This document shows positions 15,635 through 24,431 of a DNA stretch of 24,431 bases, one piece after another (positions within the stretch are counted from its first letter, which is position 1; each line of letters opens with the position of its first letter). The notes under the pieces were generated by a model. The model was not told the DNA's origin, did no database searches, and saw nothing but the letters and a program-made list of their open reading frames with translations. The translations under genes and the position numbers were made by a program. This DNA comes from JACZQZ01 sp046756945. Lineage in GTDB: Bacteria; Pseudomonadota; Alphaproteobacteria; Rhodospirillales; 2-02-FULL-58-16. The stretch covers positions 1 to 24,431 of the forward strand of contig JBHHXI010000031.1 in NCBI GenBank assembly GCA_046756945.1, written 5' to 3'.

Positions 15635-16637
15635 GCGCGACGCGCGCATCGCCGCCTTCCTCGCCGCCCACCGGTGGGAGCGGGCGGAGCGCCGGCCCCT
15701 TTCCGGCGACGCCTCGTTCCGCCGCTACGAGCGTCTGGTCAACGGCGCCCGCCGCGCGGTGCTCATGGACGCGCCGCCGCCGCACGAAGACGTGCGCCCG
15801 TTCGTCCGCGTCGCCCGGCACCTCCGGGACCTGGGGTTGAGCGCGCCGGAAATCCTGGCCGAGGACCCCGACACCGGCCTGTTGCTGCTGGAGGACCTGG
15901 GCGACGACACCTACACGCGCATGCTGGCCGGCGGCGGGGACGAGCCCGCGCTCTACGCCCTCGCCGTCGACGTGCTCGTCCATCTGCACCGCCCGCCCCC
16001 GGCGATTCCACCGGGCCTTGCGCCCTATGACGACGGTACCCTGCTGGAGGAGGCATGCTGGCTCACCGACTGGTACATGCCCGCCCAACTCGACCGCCCG
16101 ACCCCGCAGGCGGTGCGCCGCGCCTATATCGAGGCGTGGCTGTCCGCCTTTCCCGTGGTCCACGCCCAGCCCCGGACCCTGGTCCTCAGGGACTACCACG
16201 TGGACAACCTGATGTGGCTGCCCGAGCGGCACGGTGTCGCCGCCTGCGGCCTGCTCGATTTCCAGGACGCGGTCGCCGGGCCGGCGGCCTATGACCTGAT
16301 GTCGCTGCTGGAGGACGCGCGCCGGGACATCGATCCGGACCTGGCCGCCGCCATGCGGGAACGCTACGGCGCCGCTTTTCCCGGCCTCGACGCGCAGGGC
16401 TTCGACACCGCCTACGCCATCCTCGGCGCCCAGCGGCACGCCAAGGTGATCGGCGTCTTCACCCGGCTTTGTGTGCGCGACGGCAAGCCCGATTATCTGG
16501 TCCACATCCCCAGGGTCTGGCGGCTGTTGGAACGCACGTTGGAACATCGGTCCCTGGCCCCTGTCGCCGCCTGGCTGGACCGTCACCTCCCACCGGAAAA
16601 AAGAGGGATACCGCCATGCCAAGGAAGGGCGCGGTAA
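15627..16637 (+). CDS. amgK: AmgK-like N-acetylmuramate/N-acetylglucosamine kinase
   Basis: The 336-residue protein belongs to the aminoglycoside-phosphotransferase fold. RPLSGDASFRRYERL near 23-37 is the nucleotide-loop region typical of AmgK. LLLLEDLGDDTY follows at 85-96, then the catalytic LVLRDYHVDNLMW with D189 and N194, and LLDFQDAVAGPAAYDL with metal-binding D211. In Pseudomonas AmgK phosphorylates the anomeric position of MurNAc for peptidoglycan recycling, and MurU then makes UDP-MurNAc. The next gene is a MurU-type nucleotidyltransferase, which strongly favours this over antibiotic kinase function. It starts at TTG overlapping tsaE by 8 bp, and its end overlaps murU by 22 bp. Substrate is inferred from the pair. 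Confidence 0.88.
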   Translation: MSERDARIAAFLAAHRWERAERRPLSGDASFRRYERLVNGARRAVLMDAPPPHEDVRPFVRVARHLRDLGLSAPEILAEDPDTGLLLLEDLGDDTYTRMLAGGGDEPALYALAVDVLVHLHRPPPAIPPGLAPYDDGTLLEEACWLTDWYMPAQLDRPTPQAVRRAYIEAWLSAFPVVHAQPRTLVLRDYHVDNLMWLPERHGVAACGLLDFQDAVAGPAAYDLMSLLEDARRDIDPDLAAAMRERYGAAFPGLDAQGFDTAYAILGAQRHAKVIGVFTRLCVRDGKPDYLVHIPRVWRLLERTLEHRSLAPVAAWLDRHLPPEKRGIPPCQGRAR

Positions 16638-17404
16638 AAAAGGCGTCCGCGCGCGCGCCGGACCGTCCTTCGGGGCGCGTGCCGAAGCGGGCCATGGTGC
16701 TGGCCGCGGGCCTGGGCACGCGCCTGCGCCCGCTGACGGATAATCTGCCCAAGCCGCTGGTCCAGGTGTGCGGGCGGACTCTGCTGGACCGGACCATCGA
16801 CCGCCTCGAGAACGCGGGCGTCGAGCAGGTGGTGGTCAACGTCCATCACCTCGGGCACCTCATCGAACGGCACCTGGACCGGCGCCGGTCGCCGGAAATC
16901 CGTTTCTCGCCCGAGGACGAACTTCTGGGAAGCGGCGGCGGCGTGGCCAGGGCGTTGCCCCTTTTGGGCGCGGACGCGTTCTTCGTCGCCAACGCCGACG
17001 TGTTGTGGCTGAACGGAGTGCGGGACGCCCTCGTTCGCCTGGCCGGCATGTGGGATGGCCGGCGCATGGACGGGCTTTTGCTCATTCATTTCACGGTCGA
17101 CGCCTATGGCTACGACGGCATGGGCGATTTCTGCGTCGACCCCCAGGGCGTGATCACCCGCCGCCCGGAGCGGGAGGTATCGCCGTATATGTTCACCGGC
17201 GTGCAGATCCTCCACGGGCGCCTGTTCAAGGACAGGCCGGACGGCCCGTTTTCCCTCAACGTGCTCTATGACCGCGCCATCGCCAAGGGCCGTCTGTACG
17301 GCATCGTCCACGACGGGGAATGGTTCCACGTCGGCACGCCCGAGGCCATGGCCAGGACCGAGGCCTACCTGAACGCCCGCTTCGCCGGAAACAAGCGGCG
17401 ATGA
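16616..17404 (+). CDS. murU: MurU-like sugar-1-phosphate nucleotidyltransferase
   Basis: The 262-residue enzyme has the nucleotidyltransferase signature AMVLAAGLGTRLRPLTDNLP at 26-45 with catalytic K46, the loop ELLGSGGGVARALPLLG near 102-118 and metal-binding D128 in VANADVLW. WFHVGTPEAM near the end is typical of the MurU/hddC-like group. Paired with AmgK it should convert MurNAc-1-phosphate and UTP to UDP-MurNAc, bypassing de novo synthesis. A basic leader of about 24 residues (MPRKGAVKKASARAPDR) precedes the fold. AGAGGG at 16602-16607 supports ATG 16616; a later ATG at residue 27 is a less likely start. The stop overlaps the addB ATG (ATGA). Confidence 0.88.
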   Translation: MPRKGAVKKASARAPDRPSGRVPKRAMVLAAGLGTRLRPLTDNLPKPLVQVCGRTLLDRTIDRLENAGVEQVVVNVHHLGHLIERHLDRRRSPEIRFSPEDELLGSGGGVARALPLLGADAFFVANADVLWLNGVRDALVRLAGMWDGRRMDGLLLIHFTVDAYGYDGMGDFCVDPQGVITRRPEREVSPYMFTGVQILHGRLFKDRPDGPFSLNVLYDRAIAKGRLYGIVHDGEWFHVGTPEAMARTEAYLNARFAGNKRR

Positions 17405-20400
17405 GCGGCGCGGCGCCGGCAAAAGGCGCGCCCGGACCGGCCGTCTACACCATTCCCGCCGGCGTGCCCTTCGTCGACGCCCTGGCCGCCGGTCTCCGCG
17501 CCAGGGTGGGCGGCGCGCCCGAGGCCCTGGCCCGGGCCACCGTTCTCCTTCCCACCCGGCGCGCCTGCCGCGCCCTCAGCGAGGCCTTCCTGCGCCAAAG
17601 CGGCGGCCGGCCCCTGCTGCTGCCGCGGCTGACGCCGCTCGGCGACGTGGACGAGGACGAGCTGGCCCTCGCCGGGTCGGGGGAGCCGCCGCCCGGCGGC
17701 GGGACGGAGGGCGGTTTCGGCGTTCCCCCGGAAATTTCCGGCCTGCGCCGGCACCTGTTGCTGACCCGGCTGGTGCTCGCCTTCGAGGGACCGCGCAGGC
17801 CGGCGGACCAGGCCGCCCGACTGGCCGCCGAACTGGCCCGGCTGCTCGATCAGGTGCACACCGAAGGGCTCGGTTTCGACGCCCTCGCCGAGCTGGTGCC
17901 GGAGGAATTCGCCGACCACTGGCGGATTACCCTGAAGTTCCTCAGGATCATCACCGAACGCTGGCCCGCCGTCCTCGCCGAGGAGGGCTGCGTCGACCCC
18001 ATGGTGCGCCGCAACCTGCTTCTCCAGGCCCAGGCGGACGCCTGGCGCACGGCGCCGCCGGCCGGGCCCGTCGTCGCCGCCGGCTCGACCGGCAGCATCC
18101 CGGCCACCGCCGGGCTGCTCAAGGTGGTGGCCGGGATGCCCGGGGGATGCGTCGTGCTGCCGGGCCTGGACCGGGACGCCGACGACGAAACCTGGCAGGC
18201 GCTGGAGCCCTCCCATCCCCAGTTCGCCATGGCCCGGCTGCTCGAGCACTTAGGCGTCGCGCACGGCGACGTCGAGGAATGGCCGAGCCCCGGCGTCCCG
18301 GCGGCGCCCGCGGCCCGCGCCGCCCTGGCCGGCGCCGCGCTGAGGCCGGCGGCGACCGGCGCCCGGCGCCCCGGCGACGCGCCGCCGGCCGAGGCGCTGG
18401 CCGGCGTCACGCGCATCGACTGTCCCGGCCCGCAGGAAGAGGCCGGCGTCATCGCCCTCATCATGCGCGAGACCCTGGAGCACGCGGACGAGGGGCGCAC
18501 CGCCGCCCTGGTCACCCCGGACCGGGCGCTCGCCCGCCGGGTGGCGTCCGAGCTCGGACGCTGGGGCATCGAGGTGGACGATTCGGCGGGCCGGCCCCTG
18601 GCCCAGACGGCGCCGGGGGCCTTCCTCAGGCTGACCGCCCGCATGGCGGCCGACGCCTTCGCGCCGGTGCCCCTGCTGGCCGCCCTGAAGCACCCCCTGG
18701 CCGCCGGCGGGCAGGCGCCCGCGGAATTCCGCGGCCAGGCGCGGCGCCTGGAAATGGCCGTCCTGCGCGGCCCGCGCCCGGGCCCCGGCGTCAAGGGCCT
18801 GCGCGCCGCGCTGCCCAGGCGCGACAAGGCCCTGCGCCGCCTGCTGACGGCGCTGGACACGGCGGCGCGCCCGTTGGCCAGGATGCTGAGGCGGAAAAAG
18901 GCGCCGTTGCGCCAGCTCCTGAGGGCCCACGTGGCCCTGGCCGAGGCCCTGGCCGCCACCGATGCCGAGACCGGAGCGGACCGGCTGTGGGCGGGCGAGG
19001 CGGGCGAGGCGGCGGCCGGCTTCGTCCACGAGCTGGACGAGGCCGCCGGCGCCCTGAAACCCCTGCCCGGAGCCGGGTATGCGGCGCTGCTCGAGACCCT
19101 GATGGCGCGACCGGTGGTGCGGCCCCGCTTCGGCCTGCATCCCCGGCTTCACATCTGGGGCCTGCTCGAGGCGCGCCTGCAGCACGCCGACGTCCTGGTC
19201 CTCGGCGGCCTCAACGAGGACACCTGGCCGCCCGAGGCCCACGCCAACCCGTGGATGAGCCGTCCCATGCTGGCCCAATTCGGCCTGCCCCTGCCGGAGC
19301 GGCGCGTCGGCCTCGCCGCCCACGATTTCGCCCAGGCCTTCTCGGCGCCCTCGGTGGTGCTGACCCGCGCGGAACGGGTCGAGGGCACGCCGACGGTGCC
19401 TTCGCGCTGGCTGCTCAGGCTGGAGAACCTGCTTCGCGGCACCGGGGCGGAGACGGAGGTGAAGATGACGGGCGATGCCCCGTGGCTGCGCTGGCAGGGC
19501 CTGCTCGACGCGCCCCTAGACATCCGGCCGTCCCCGCCGCCGGCGCCGAAGCCGCCTCTCGGGGCGCGCCCGCGCCGCCTGTCGGTGACCCAGGTGGAGA
19601 CCTGGATGCGCGACCCCTACGCCATCTATGCCCGCCACGTGCTTCGCCTGGCGGCCCTGGAGCCCATCGACGCCGACCCCGGCGCCGCCGACTACGGCAG
19701 CATCGTCCACCACGCGCTGGACGCGTTCCTCAAGGAGAACCCCGGCCCGCTGCCCGGGGACGCCGTCGAACGGCTGTTGGACATCGGCCGCCGCGCCTTC
19801 GCGCGATACCAGGGCCGCCCCGGCGTCTGGGCCTTCTGGTGGCCCCGGTTCGAACGCATCGCCGGGTGGTTCGTCGACGTCGAGCGCGCGCGCCGCGCCG
19901 ACCTCAGGGCGAGCGCCAGCGAAGCGGGCGGCCTCCTGACAGTCGACGGCCCGGCGGGTCCCTTCGTGCTGACCGCCAAGGCCGACCGCATCGATACCCT
20001 CGCCGACGGCACCCTGGCGGTCATCGACTACAAGACCGACGCGCCGCCGTCGAAGCGCGAGGTCGCCGCCGGCTTCGCCCCGCAACTGCCCCTGGAGGCC
20101 GCCATCGCCCAGGCCGGCGGATTCGACGGCGTGCCCGGGGCGACGGTCTCGGCGCTGGATTACTGGCGCCTGCGCGGCGGCGCGCCGGCCGGCGAGCGGG
20201 TGTCGGCCGCCGGCACCGGCAGGGACGGCAAGGACGTGCCGACCCTGATCGCCGAGGCCCTGGACGGTCTCGGCGCCCTGATCACCGCCTTCGACCGCGA
20301 GGACACGCCCTATGAGGCGCGGCCCCGTCCCGACGCGGCGCCCCGCTTCAGCGATTACGAGCACCTGGCCCGGATCAGGGAATGGTCGACCTCGGGCGAG

Positions 20401-20415
20401 GAGGACGCGGGATGA
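17401..20415 (+). CDS. addB: AddB subunit of the AddAB helicase-nuclease
   Basis: The 1004-residue protein is the alphaproteobacterial type of AddB. The N-terminal region keeps an inactive helicase fold; I see no good Walker A motif, only VLLPTRRACRALSEAFL. Mid-region motifs are VLGGLNEDTWPPEAHANPWM and FSAPSVVLTRAERVEGTPTV. The C-terminal PD-(D/E)XK nuclease includes LSVTQVETWMRDPYAIYARH, GSIVHHALDAF (H770/H771), ADRIDTL (D862/D865), VIDYKTDAPP (D876, K878) and the downstream PQLPLEAAIAQ. AddAB resects double-strand breaks for RecA loading. The four-cysteine iron-sulphur cluster of Bacillus AddB is not evident. It begins at ATGA with murU and ends at ATGA with addA. Confidence 0.95.
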   Translation: MSGAAPAKGAPGPAVYTIPAGVPFVDALAAGLRARVGGAPEALARATVLLPTRRACRALSEAFLRQSGGRPLLLPRLTPLGDVDEDELALAGSGEPPPGGGTEGGFGVPPEISGLRRHLLLTRLVLAFEGPRRPADQAARLAAELARLLDQVHTEGLGFDALAELVPEEFADHWRITLKFLRIITERWPAVLAEEGCVDPMVRRNLLLQAQADAWRTAPPAGPVVAAGSTGSIPATAGLLKVVAGMPGGCVVLPGLDRDADDETWQALEPSHPQFAMARLLEHLGVAHGDVEEWPSPGVPAAPAARAALAGAALRPAATGARRPGDAPPAEALAGVTRIDCPGPQEEAGVIALIMRETLEHADEGRTAALVTPDRALARRVASELGRWGIEVDDSAGRPLAQTAPGAFLRLTARMAADAFAPVPLLAALKHPLAAGGQAPAEFRGQARRLEMAVLRGPRPGPGVKGLRAALPRRDKALRRLLTALDTAARPLARMLRRKKAPLRQLLRAHVALAEALAATDAETGADRLWAGEAGEAAAGFVHELDEAAGALKPLPGAGYAALLETLMARPVVRPRFGLHPRLHIWGLLEARLQHADVLVLGGLNEDTWPPEAHANPWMSRPMLAQFGLPLPERRVGLAAHDFAQAFSAPSVVLTRAERVEGTPTVPSRWLLRLENLLRGTGAETEVKMTGDAPWLRWQGLLDAPLDIRPSPPPAPKPPLGARPRRLSVTQVETWMRDPYAIYARHVLRLAALEPIDADPGAADYGSIVHHALDAFLKENPGPLPGDAVERLLDIGRRAFARYQGRPGVWAFWWPRFERIAGWFVDVERARRADLRASASEAGGLLTVDGPAGPFVLTAKADRIDTLADGTLAVIDYKTDAPPSKREVAAGFAPQLPLEAAIAQAGGFDGVPGATVSALDYWRLRGGAPAGERVSAAGTGRDGKDVPTLIAEALDGLGALITAFDREDTPYEARPRPDAAPRFSDYEHLARIREWSTSGEEDAG

Positions 20416-23400
20416 CGGCGGACGCCGTCATCCTCTCCGACGCCGAGGCCGCCCAGCGCCGGGCCGCCGACCCGGAGGCCTCGGTCTGGGTGGCGGCGTC
20501 GGCGGGGACCGGCAAGACCAAGGTGCTGACCGACCGGGTGCTGAGCCTGATGCTCACCGGCACCCGGCCCCAGCATATCCTGTGCCTGACCTTCACCAGG
20601 GCGGCCGCCGCCGAGATGGCGAACCGCATCGCCGAGGTGCTGGGCGCGTGGGCGACGGCGGCGGACGCGGCGCTGGAGGAAACGCTGACCGGCCATCTGG
20701 GACGCCAACCCGACGACGACATCCGGCGCCGGGCGCGCCGCCTGTTCGCCCAGGTGCTGGACACGCCCGGCGGCATGAACATCCAGACCATCCACGCCTT
20801 CTGCCAGTCCCTGCTCGGGCGGTTTCCCCTGGAGGCCGGAATCGCGCCCCACTTCACCGTCCTCGAGGAACGGGACGCCGAGGAAATGCTGGCCGCGGCC
20901 CGGGAGGAAGTCCTGGCCCGGGCCGACGCGGCCGCGGACGGACCCCTGGCCCGCGCCCTGGCCGACGTCACCGCCCACATTCACGAATCCGCCTTCTCCG
21001 ACCTCATGGGCGCGCTGGCCGGGGCGCGCGGCCGCCTCCGCCGGCTGATCGACCGCCACGGCACGGTGGAAGACACCATCGCCGCCACCCGCCGGCTCCT
21101 CGGCCTGGAAGACGGCGCCACGCCGCGGTCCGTGGTCGCAGCGGCGTGCGAGGACCAGGCCTTCGACGCCCTCGGCCTGCGCCTCGCCGTATCGGCCCTC
21201 AACGAGGGCACCGCCACCGACGAAAAGCGCGCCCGCGTCCTGGCCGAATGGCTGGCCGCCGGCGCCGACGGCCGGGCGGCCGGCTTCGACGCCTACGCCG
21301 ACGCCCTTCTGGCGGACAGACAGACCAAGGTCCGCGCGCGCCTGATCACCAGGAACGCGGCGGCGTCGACGCCGGGCGCCGCCGAGATACTGGAAACCGA
21401 GGCCGGCCGCGTGCTCAGGGCGGTCATGGAGCGCCGGGCGGCGGTGACGGCCCAGGCCACGGCCGGGCTCCTCAGCCTGGGCGACGCCCTGCTCGGCGCC
21501 TATCGGCGGCAGAAGGAGAGGCGGGCGGTGCTCGATTACGACGACCTGATCCTCACCGCCCGCGACCTGCTGCACCGCGAAGGGGTCGCGCCGTGGGTGC
21601 TGTTCAAGCTGGACGGCGGCATCGACCACATCCTCATCGACGAGGCCCAGGACACCAACCCCGAGCAGTGGCAGGTGGTGGCGGCCCTGGCGGGCGAGTT
21701 CTTCGCCGGCGCCGGCGCCCGCGAGGCGCCGCGCACGGTGTACGCCGTCGGCGACGTCAAGCAGTCCATCTACAGCTTCCAGCGCGCCGACCCCGCCGCC
21801 TTCCAGGACATGCGGGAGCTGTTCGCCGGGCGCGTGCCGGCGGCCGGGCAAACCTGGCACGAAGAGGAGCTCACCATCTCGTTCCGCTCGACGCCCGCGG
21901 TGCTCGGCGCCGTGGACGCCGTTTTCGCCCGGGACGCCGCCGCCGACGGCGTCGCCCTCGACGGCCGCCCCATCACGCACAAGGCGCGGCGCCACGGCGA
22001 CGGCGGGCTGGTCGAGGTGTGGCCGCCGGTCGAACCCCGGGAAACGGACCCCCCGGTGCCGTGGAAGCCGCCGGTGGAACGCATCGCCGGCGATTCCCCG
22101 CCGACCCGCCTGGCCGACCTGATCGCGGCGCGCATCCACCGCATGGTCGACGGAAAGGAGTGGTTGGAGGCCAGGGGCCGGCCGATCCGGCCCGGCGACG
22201 TGATCGTGCTGGTGCGCCGGCGCACCGGATTCGTCGAGGACCTGGTGCGGGCGTTGAAGCGGCGGGACGTGGAAGTGGCCGGCGTCGACAGGATGGTATT
22301 GACCGAGCAGATGGCGGTCATGGACCTGGTGGCCCTGGGGCGCTTCCTGCTGCTGCCCGAGGACGACCTGACGCTGGCCACCGTGCTCAAGGGGCCGTTG
22401 ATCGGCCTCGACGAGGACCAGCTGTTCCGCCTCGCCTACGGCCGCAAGGGCAGCCTGTGGGAGGCGCTGAAACACAAAGCGGCCGAAGACGCAGCCTGCG
22501 CCGGGGCGTGGCGGGACCTTTCGGCGCTGCTGGCGCGCACCGACTACACGCCGCCGTTCGAACTCTACACCCACGTCCTCGGCGCCGGCCGGGGGCGCGA
22601 GAAGCTGATCGGCCGGCTGGGCCGGGACGCCGAGGACCCGATCGCCGAGTTTCTCGACCTGGCGCTCGCCTTCGAGCGCTCCCACACGGCGTCGCTGGAA
22701 AGCTTCCTGCACTGGCTGGAGGCGGGCGCCGTCGAGGTCAAGCGCGACCTGGAGCACGAACAGCGCGACGCGGTGCGCATCATGACCGTGCACGGCGCCA
22801 AGGGCCTGGAGGCGCCCATCGTCTTCCTGCCCGACACCATGCAGGTGCCGATGCGGACGCCGCCGCTGCTGTGGCCCGCCGATCCGGCCGGCGGCGGCGA
22901 GCTGCTGCTGTGGCCGCCGGCGCGCGCCTGGTACGAAGACGTCTCGGAGCGGGAGTCGGCGCGCGTCAAACAGCGCCGGGACGCGGAATACCGCCGCCTG
23001 CTGTACGTCGCCATGACCCGCGCCGAGGATCGGCTGTACGTGTGCGGCTGGCGGGGCAGGAACGCGCCGCCGGAAGGGTGCTGGTACGACCTCGTCCGCG
23101 CCGGCCTGGAGGACGCCGGCGTCGAAGAGGCGGACGATCCTTTCCTCGCCGCCGCCGCGGAGATCGGGGACTCGCGGGTGCTGCGCCTGACCTCACCGCA
23201 AGTCACGGAACCCAAGCGGGCGGACGCGGCGCGGACCGAGATCGAGGGCCTGGACACCCTGCTTCCCTGGGCGCGCCGGCCGCCGCCCAGGGAGTCGCGG
23301 CCGCCGAGGCCGCTGGCGCCGTCGCGCCCGGCCGACGAGGAACCGCCCGTGCGCTCGCCGCTGGGCGCCGACGACGGGGCGCGGTTCAAGCGCGGACGCC

Positions 23401-23873
23401 TGATCCACCGGCTGCTCCAGACCCTTCCCGACCTGGCGCCCGCCGCGCGCGCCGCCGCCGCGCGCGCCTATCTTGCCCGGCCCGTCCACAAGCTTTCGCG
23501 CCAGGCGCAGGCCGGGATCGCCGCCGAGATCCGCGCCGTCCTCGATCATCCCGACTGCCGGTCCCTGTTCGGACCGGGCAGCCGGGCGGAGGTGCCGTTG
23601 ATCGGCGAGGTCTCGGGACATGTGATCTCGGGGCAGGTGGACCGGCTGCTGGTCACCGCCGAAGCGGTCTCGGTGATCGATTTCAAGACCAACCGGGCGC
23701 CGCCCGAAAGCGGGGACCGGGTGCCCGCCGTCTACCTCCGGCAAATGGCCGCCTACCGCGAGGTTCTGCGGCGCATCTATGCCGGCCGCCCGGTGCGCTG
23801 TTTCCTGCTGTGGACCGACGGGCCGTGTCTGATGCCCCTCGCGGACGGGGTGCTGGACGGGTACGTGCCTTGA
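20412..23873 (+). CDS. addA: AddA helicase-nuclease subunit
   Basis: The 1153-residue UvrD-type (SF1A) helicase has a C-terminal nuclease. Walker A is ASAGTGKT with K35. Motif Ia is LTFTRAAAAEMANRI, motif II IDEAQDTNPEQW (D410, E411), motif III GDVKQSIYSFQRADP, motif V VHGAKGLEAPIVFLPDT, and motif VI YVAMTRAEDRLYV with R870. The nuclease region contains RLIHRLLQTLPD and VIDFKTNRAPP with D1090 and K1092. It partners the preceding AddB, coupled by ATGA, to process double-strand breaks. Length and motif order are normal. The stop codon overlaps the candidate trxA -35 element. Confidence 0.96.
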   Translation: MTADAVILSDAEAAQRRAADPEASVWVAASAGTGKTKVLTDRVLSLMLTGTRPQHILCLTFTRAAAAEMANRIAEVLGAWATAADAALEETLTGHLGRQPDDDIRRRARRLFAQVLDTPGGMNIQTIHAFCQSLLGRFPLEAGIAPHFTVLEERDAEEMLAAAREEVLARADAAADGPLARALADVTAHIHESAFSDLMGALAGARGRLRRLIDRHGTVEDTIAATRRLLGLEDGATPRSVVAAACEDQAFDALGLRLAVSALNEGTATDEKRARVLAEWLAAGADGRAAGFDAYADALLADRQTKVRARLITRNAAASTPGAAEILETEAGRVLRAVMERRAAVTAQATAGLLSLGDALLGAYRRQKERRAVLDYDDLILTARDLLHREGVAPWVLFKLDGGIDHILIDEAQDTNPEQWQVVAALAGEFFAGAGAREAPRTVYAVGDVKQSIYSFQRADPAAFQDMRELFAGRVPAAGQTWHEEELTISFRSTPAVLGAVDAVFARDAAADGVALDGRPITHKARRHGDGGLVEVWPPVEPRETDPPVPWKPPVERIAGDSPPTRLADLIAARIHRMVDGKEWLEARGRPIRPGDVIVLVRRRTGFVEDLVRALKRRDVEVAGVDRMVLTEQMAVMDLVALGRFLLLPEDDLTLATVLKGPLIGLDEDQLFRLAYGRKGSLWEALKHKAAEDAACAGAWRDLSALLARTDYTPPFELYTHVLGAGRGREKLIGRLGRDAEDPIAEFLDLALAFERSHTASLESFLHWLEAGAVEVKRDLEHEQRDAVRIMTVHGAKGLEAPIVFLPDTMQVPMRTPPLLWPADPAGGGELLLWPPARAWYEDVSERESARVKQRRDAEYRRLLYVAMTRAEDRLYVCGWRGRNAPPEGCWYDLVRAGLEDAGVEEADDPFLAAAAEIGDSRVLRLTSPQVTEPKRADAARTEIEGLDTLLPWARRPPPRESRPPRPLAPSRPADEEPPVRSPLGADDGARFKRGRLIHRLLQTLPDLAPAARAAAARAYLARPVHKLSRQAQAGIAAEIRAVLDHPDCRSLFGPGSRAEVPLIGEVSGHVISGQVDRLLVTAEAVSVIDFKTNRAPPESGDRVPAVYLRQMAAYREVLRRIYAGRPVRCFLLWTDGPCLMPLADGVLDGYVP

Positions 23874-23898
23874 CGGGGGGGTGGCGGCCACCTAGATT
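23870..23898 (+). promoter_or_regulatory. Candidate trxA sigma-70-type promoter
   Basis: TTGACG (23870-23875) and TAGATT (23893-23898) are separated by exactly 17 bp, giving five and four matches to consensus. The spacer is mostly a G tract (23875-23881). The -10 overlaps a GATTC (23895-23899). A second A+T-rich element, TATAAA at 23951-23956, lies 20 bp before the trxA ATG and could be an alternative -10, but has no clear -35. AGGA at 23965-23968 is the likely ribosome site. Confidence 0.5.
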
Positions 23899-23976
23899 CA
23901 GACCAGACGCACGGGGGGGGACAGTGCGCGCGGGAAGCTACGTCGAGCCTTATAAACTACTGATAGGATTGACAAA

Positions 23977-24294
23977 ATGCAAAAGCAGGTCACCGACCAA
24001 TCCTTCGACGCCGATGTGCTCAAGTCGTCCAATCCGGTTCTCGTCGATTTCTGGGCGGAGTGGTGCGGCCCGTGCAAACAGGTGGCCCCGGCGCTCGAGG
24101 AACTGGCCGTGGAGATGGCCGAAAAGGTCACCGTGGCCAAGCTCAACATCGACGAAAATCCCATGACGCCGTCGAAGTACGGCGTGCGCGGAATCCCCAC
24201 CCTGATCCTGTTCAAGGACGGCCAGGTGGCGGCGACGAAGATCGGCGCCCTGCCCAAGGGCAAGTTGTTCGACTGGGTGGAATCGGTCCTGTAG
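23977..24294 (+). CDS. trxA: Thioredoxin
   Basis: This is a complete 105-residue thioredoxin 1. The active site is WAEWCGPCKQ with C30 and C33, VDFWA forms the preceding strand, KLNIDENP is conserved, and the cis-proline lies in RGIPTLILFKDGQ. It reduces protein disulfides in the cytoplasm using electrons from thioredoxin reductase. It lies 103 bp after addA, with its own candidate promoter, and is closed by a strong terminator, so it can be transcribed alone. Placement between addA and folC matches alphaproteobacterial gene order. Confidence 0.97.
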   Translation: MQKQVTDQSFDADVLKSSNPVLVDFWAEWCGPCKQVAPALEELAVEMAEKVTVAKLNIDENPMTPSKYGVRGIPTLILFKDGQVAATKIGALPKGKLFDWVESVL

Positions 24295-24330
24295 TGGCCT
24301 GACGGCGCCACCGCGCCCTGTCGGAAGCCG

Positions 24331-24355
24331 AACCCCGCCATGCGGCGGGGTTTTT
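24331..24355 (+). terminator. Intrinsic terminator of trxA
   Basis: AACCCCGCC (24331-24339) and GGCGGGGTT (24344-24352) form a perfect nine-pair stem with the loop ATGC, merging into a five-T tract (24351-24355). It lies 37 bp after the trxA stop. The other strand lacks a comparable T tract, so it mainly serves trxA. Confidence 0.92.
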
Positions 24356-24386
24356 CCTTGTATGACGGCGGCGCGTGGCGGCCGGC

Positions 24387-24431
24387 CTATCCGTTCTCCG
24401 CCAGCACCGTACCGACCAGATAGAGCGAGCC
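24387..24431 (-). CDS. folC: C-terminus of a probable FolC (partial)
   Basis: Only the last 14 codons and the TAG stop are in the window, reading GSLYLVGTVLAENG. This matches the C-terminal GSLYLAGEVL strand and helix of the bifunctional folylpolyglutamate/dihydrofolate synthase, and folC follows trxA in related genomes. The rest of the gene lies beyond the right edge. The gene is convergent with trxA. Such a short tail cannot exclude other Mur-ligase-like proteins. Confidence 0.7.
   Translation of the reverse strand, partial: GSLYLVGTVLAENG

Noticed and set aside
20312..24166. 1284-residue open frame overlapping addA and trxA
   Set aside because: Arg/Gly/Pro-dominated translation without domains, in a shifted frame of addA, which has all helicase motifs.

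Overview
The window is about 24.4 kb of very GC-rich, densely coding DNA from an alphaproteobacterium, probably Rhodospirillales-like. The evidence is a ChvI/ChvG two-component pair next to hprK and PTS genes, a DivL-type kinase with tyrosine in place of the phospho-histidine, the alphaproteobacterial AddB/AddA nuclease, and the order ahcY - divL - tsaE - amgK - murU - addB - addA - trxA - folC. As far as I recall, rhizobia and relatives share this order. There are no rRNA, tRNA, CRISPR or phage genes.

Left part, minus strand (15-3079): a compact run of five genes read right to left. Two half-size DUF1538 membrane proteins come first, then a PII-like signalling protein, a two-CBS-domain protein and a HugZ-type haem/FMN-fold protein. 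Start and stop codons are 10 bp apart or overlap, so this is probably one operon. It looks like an uncharacterised membrane system with two nucleotide-sensing partners, and it is the best candidate here for an undescribed function.

Centre, plus strand (3328-9569): chvI and chvG, then hprK, rapZ, a mannose-type EIIA, HPr and enzyme I, most joined by ATGA overlaps. The PTS proteins form a complete soluble phosphorelay with no sugar permease, so the role is regulatory: carbon and phosphorylation state are sensed beside an envelope-stress two-component system. ahcY (9653-10948) follows and has a terminator-like hairpin after it. divL (11071-13377) comes next and belongs to the CtrA cell-cycle control pathway.

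Island at 13409-14937: a perfect 25-bp inverted repeat around a 35-bp spacer, a small minus-strand coiled-coil gene whose stop codon lies inside that repeat, and an mreB gene without mreC or mreD. The island lies between divL and tsaE and looks like an insertion into an otherwise conserved gene order.

Right part, plus strand (15146-24294): tsaE, amgK, murU, addB and addA are translationally coupled. They cover tRNA t6A modification, peptidoglycan sugar recycling and double-strand-break repair. trxA follows with its own likely promoter and a very clear intrinsic terminator. The last 45 bases encode the C-terminus of a minus-strand gene, probably folC.
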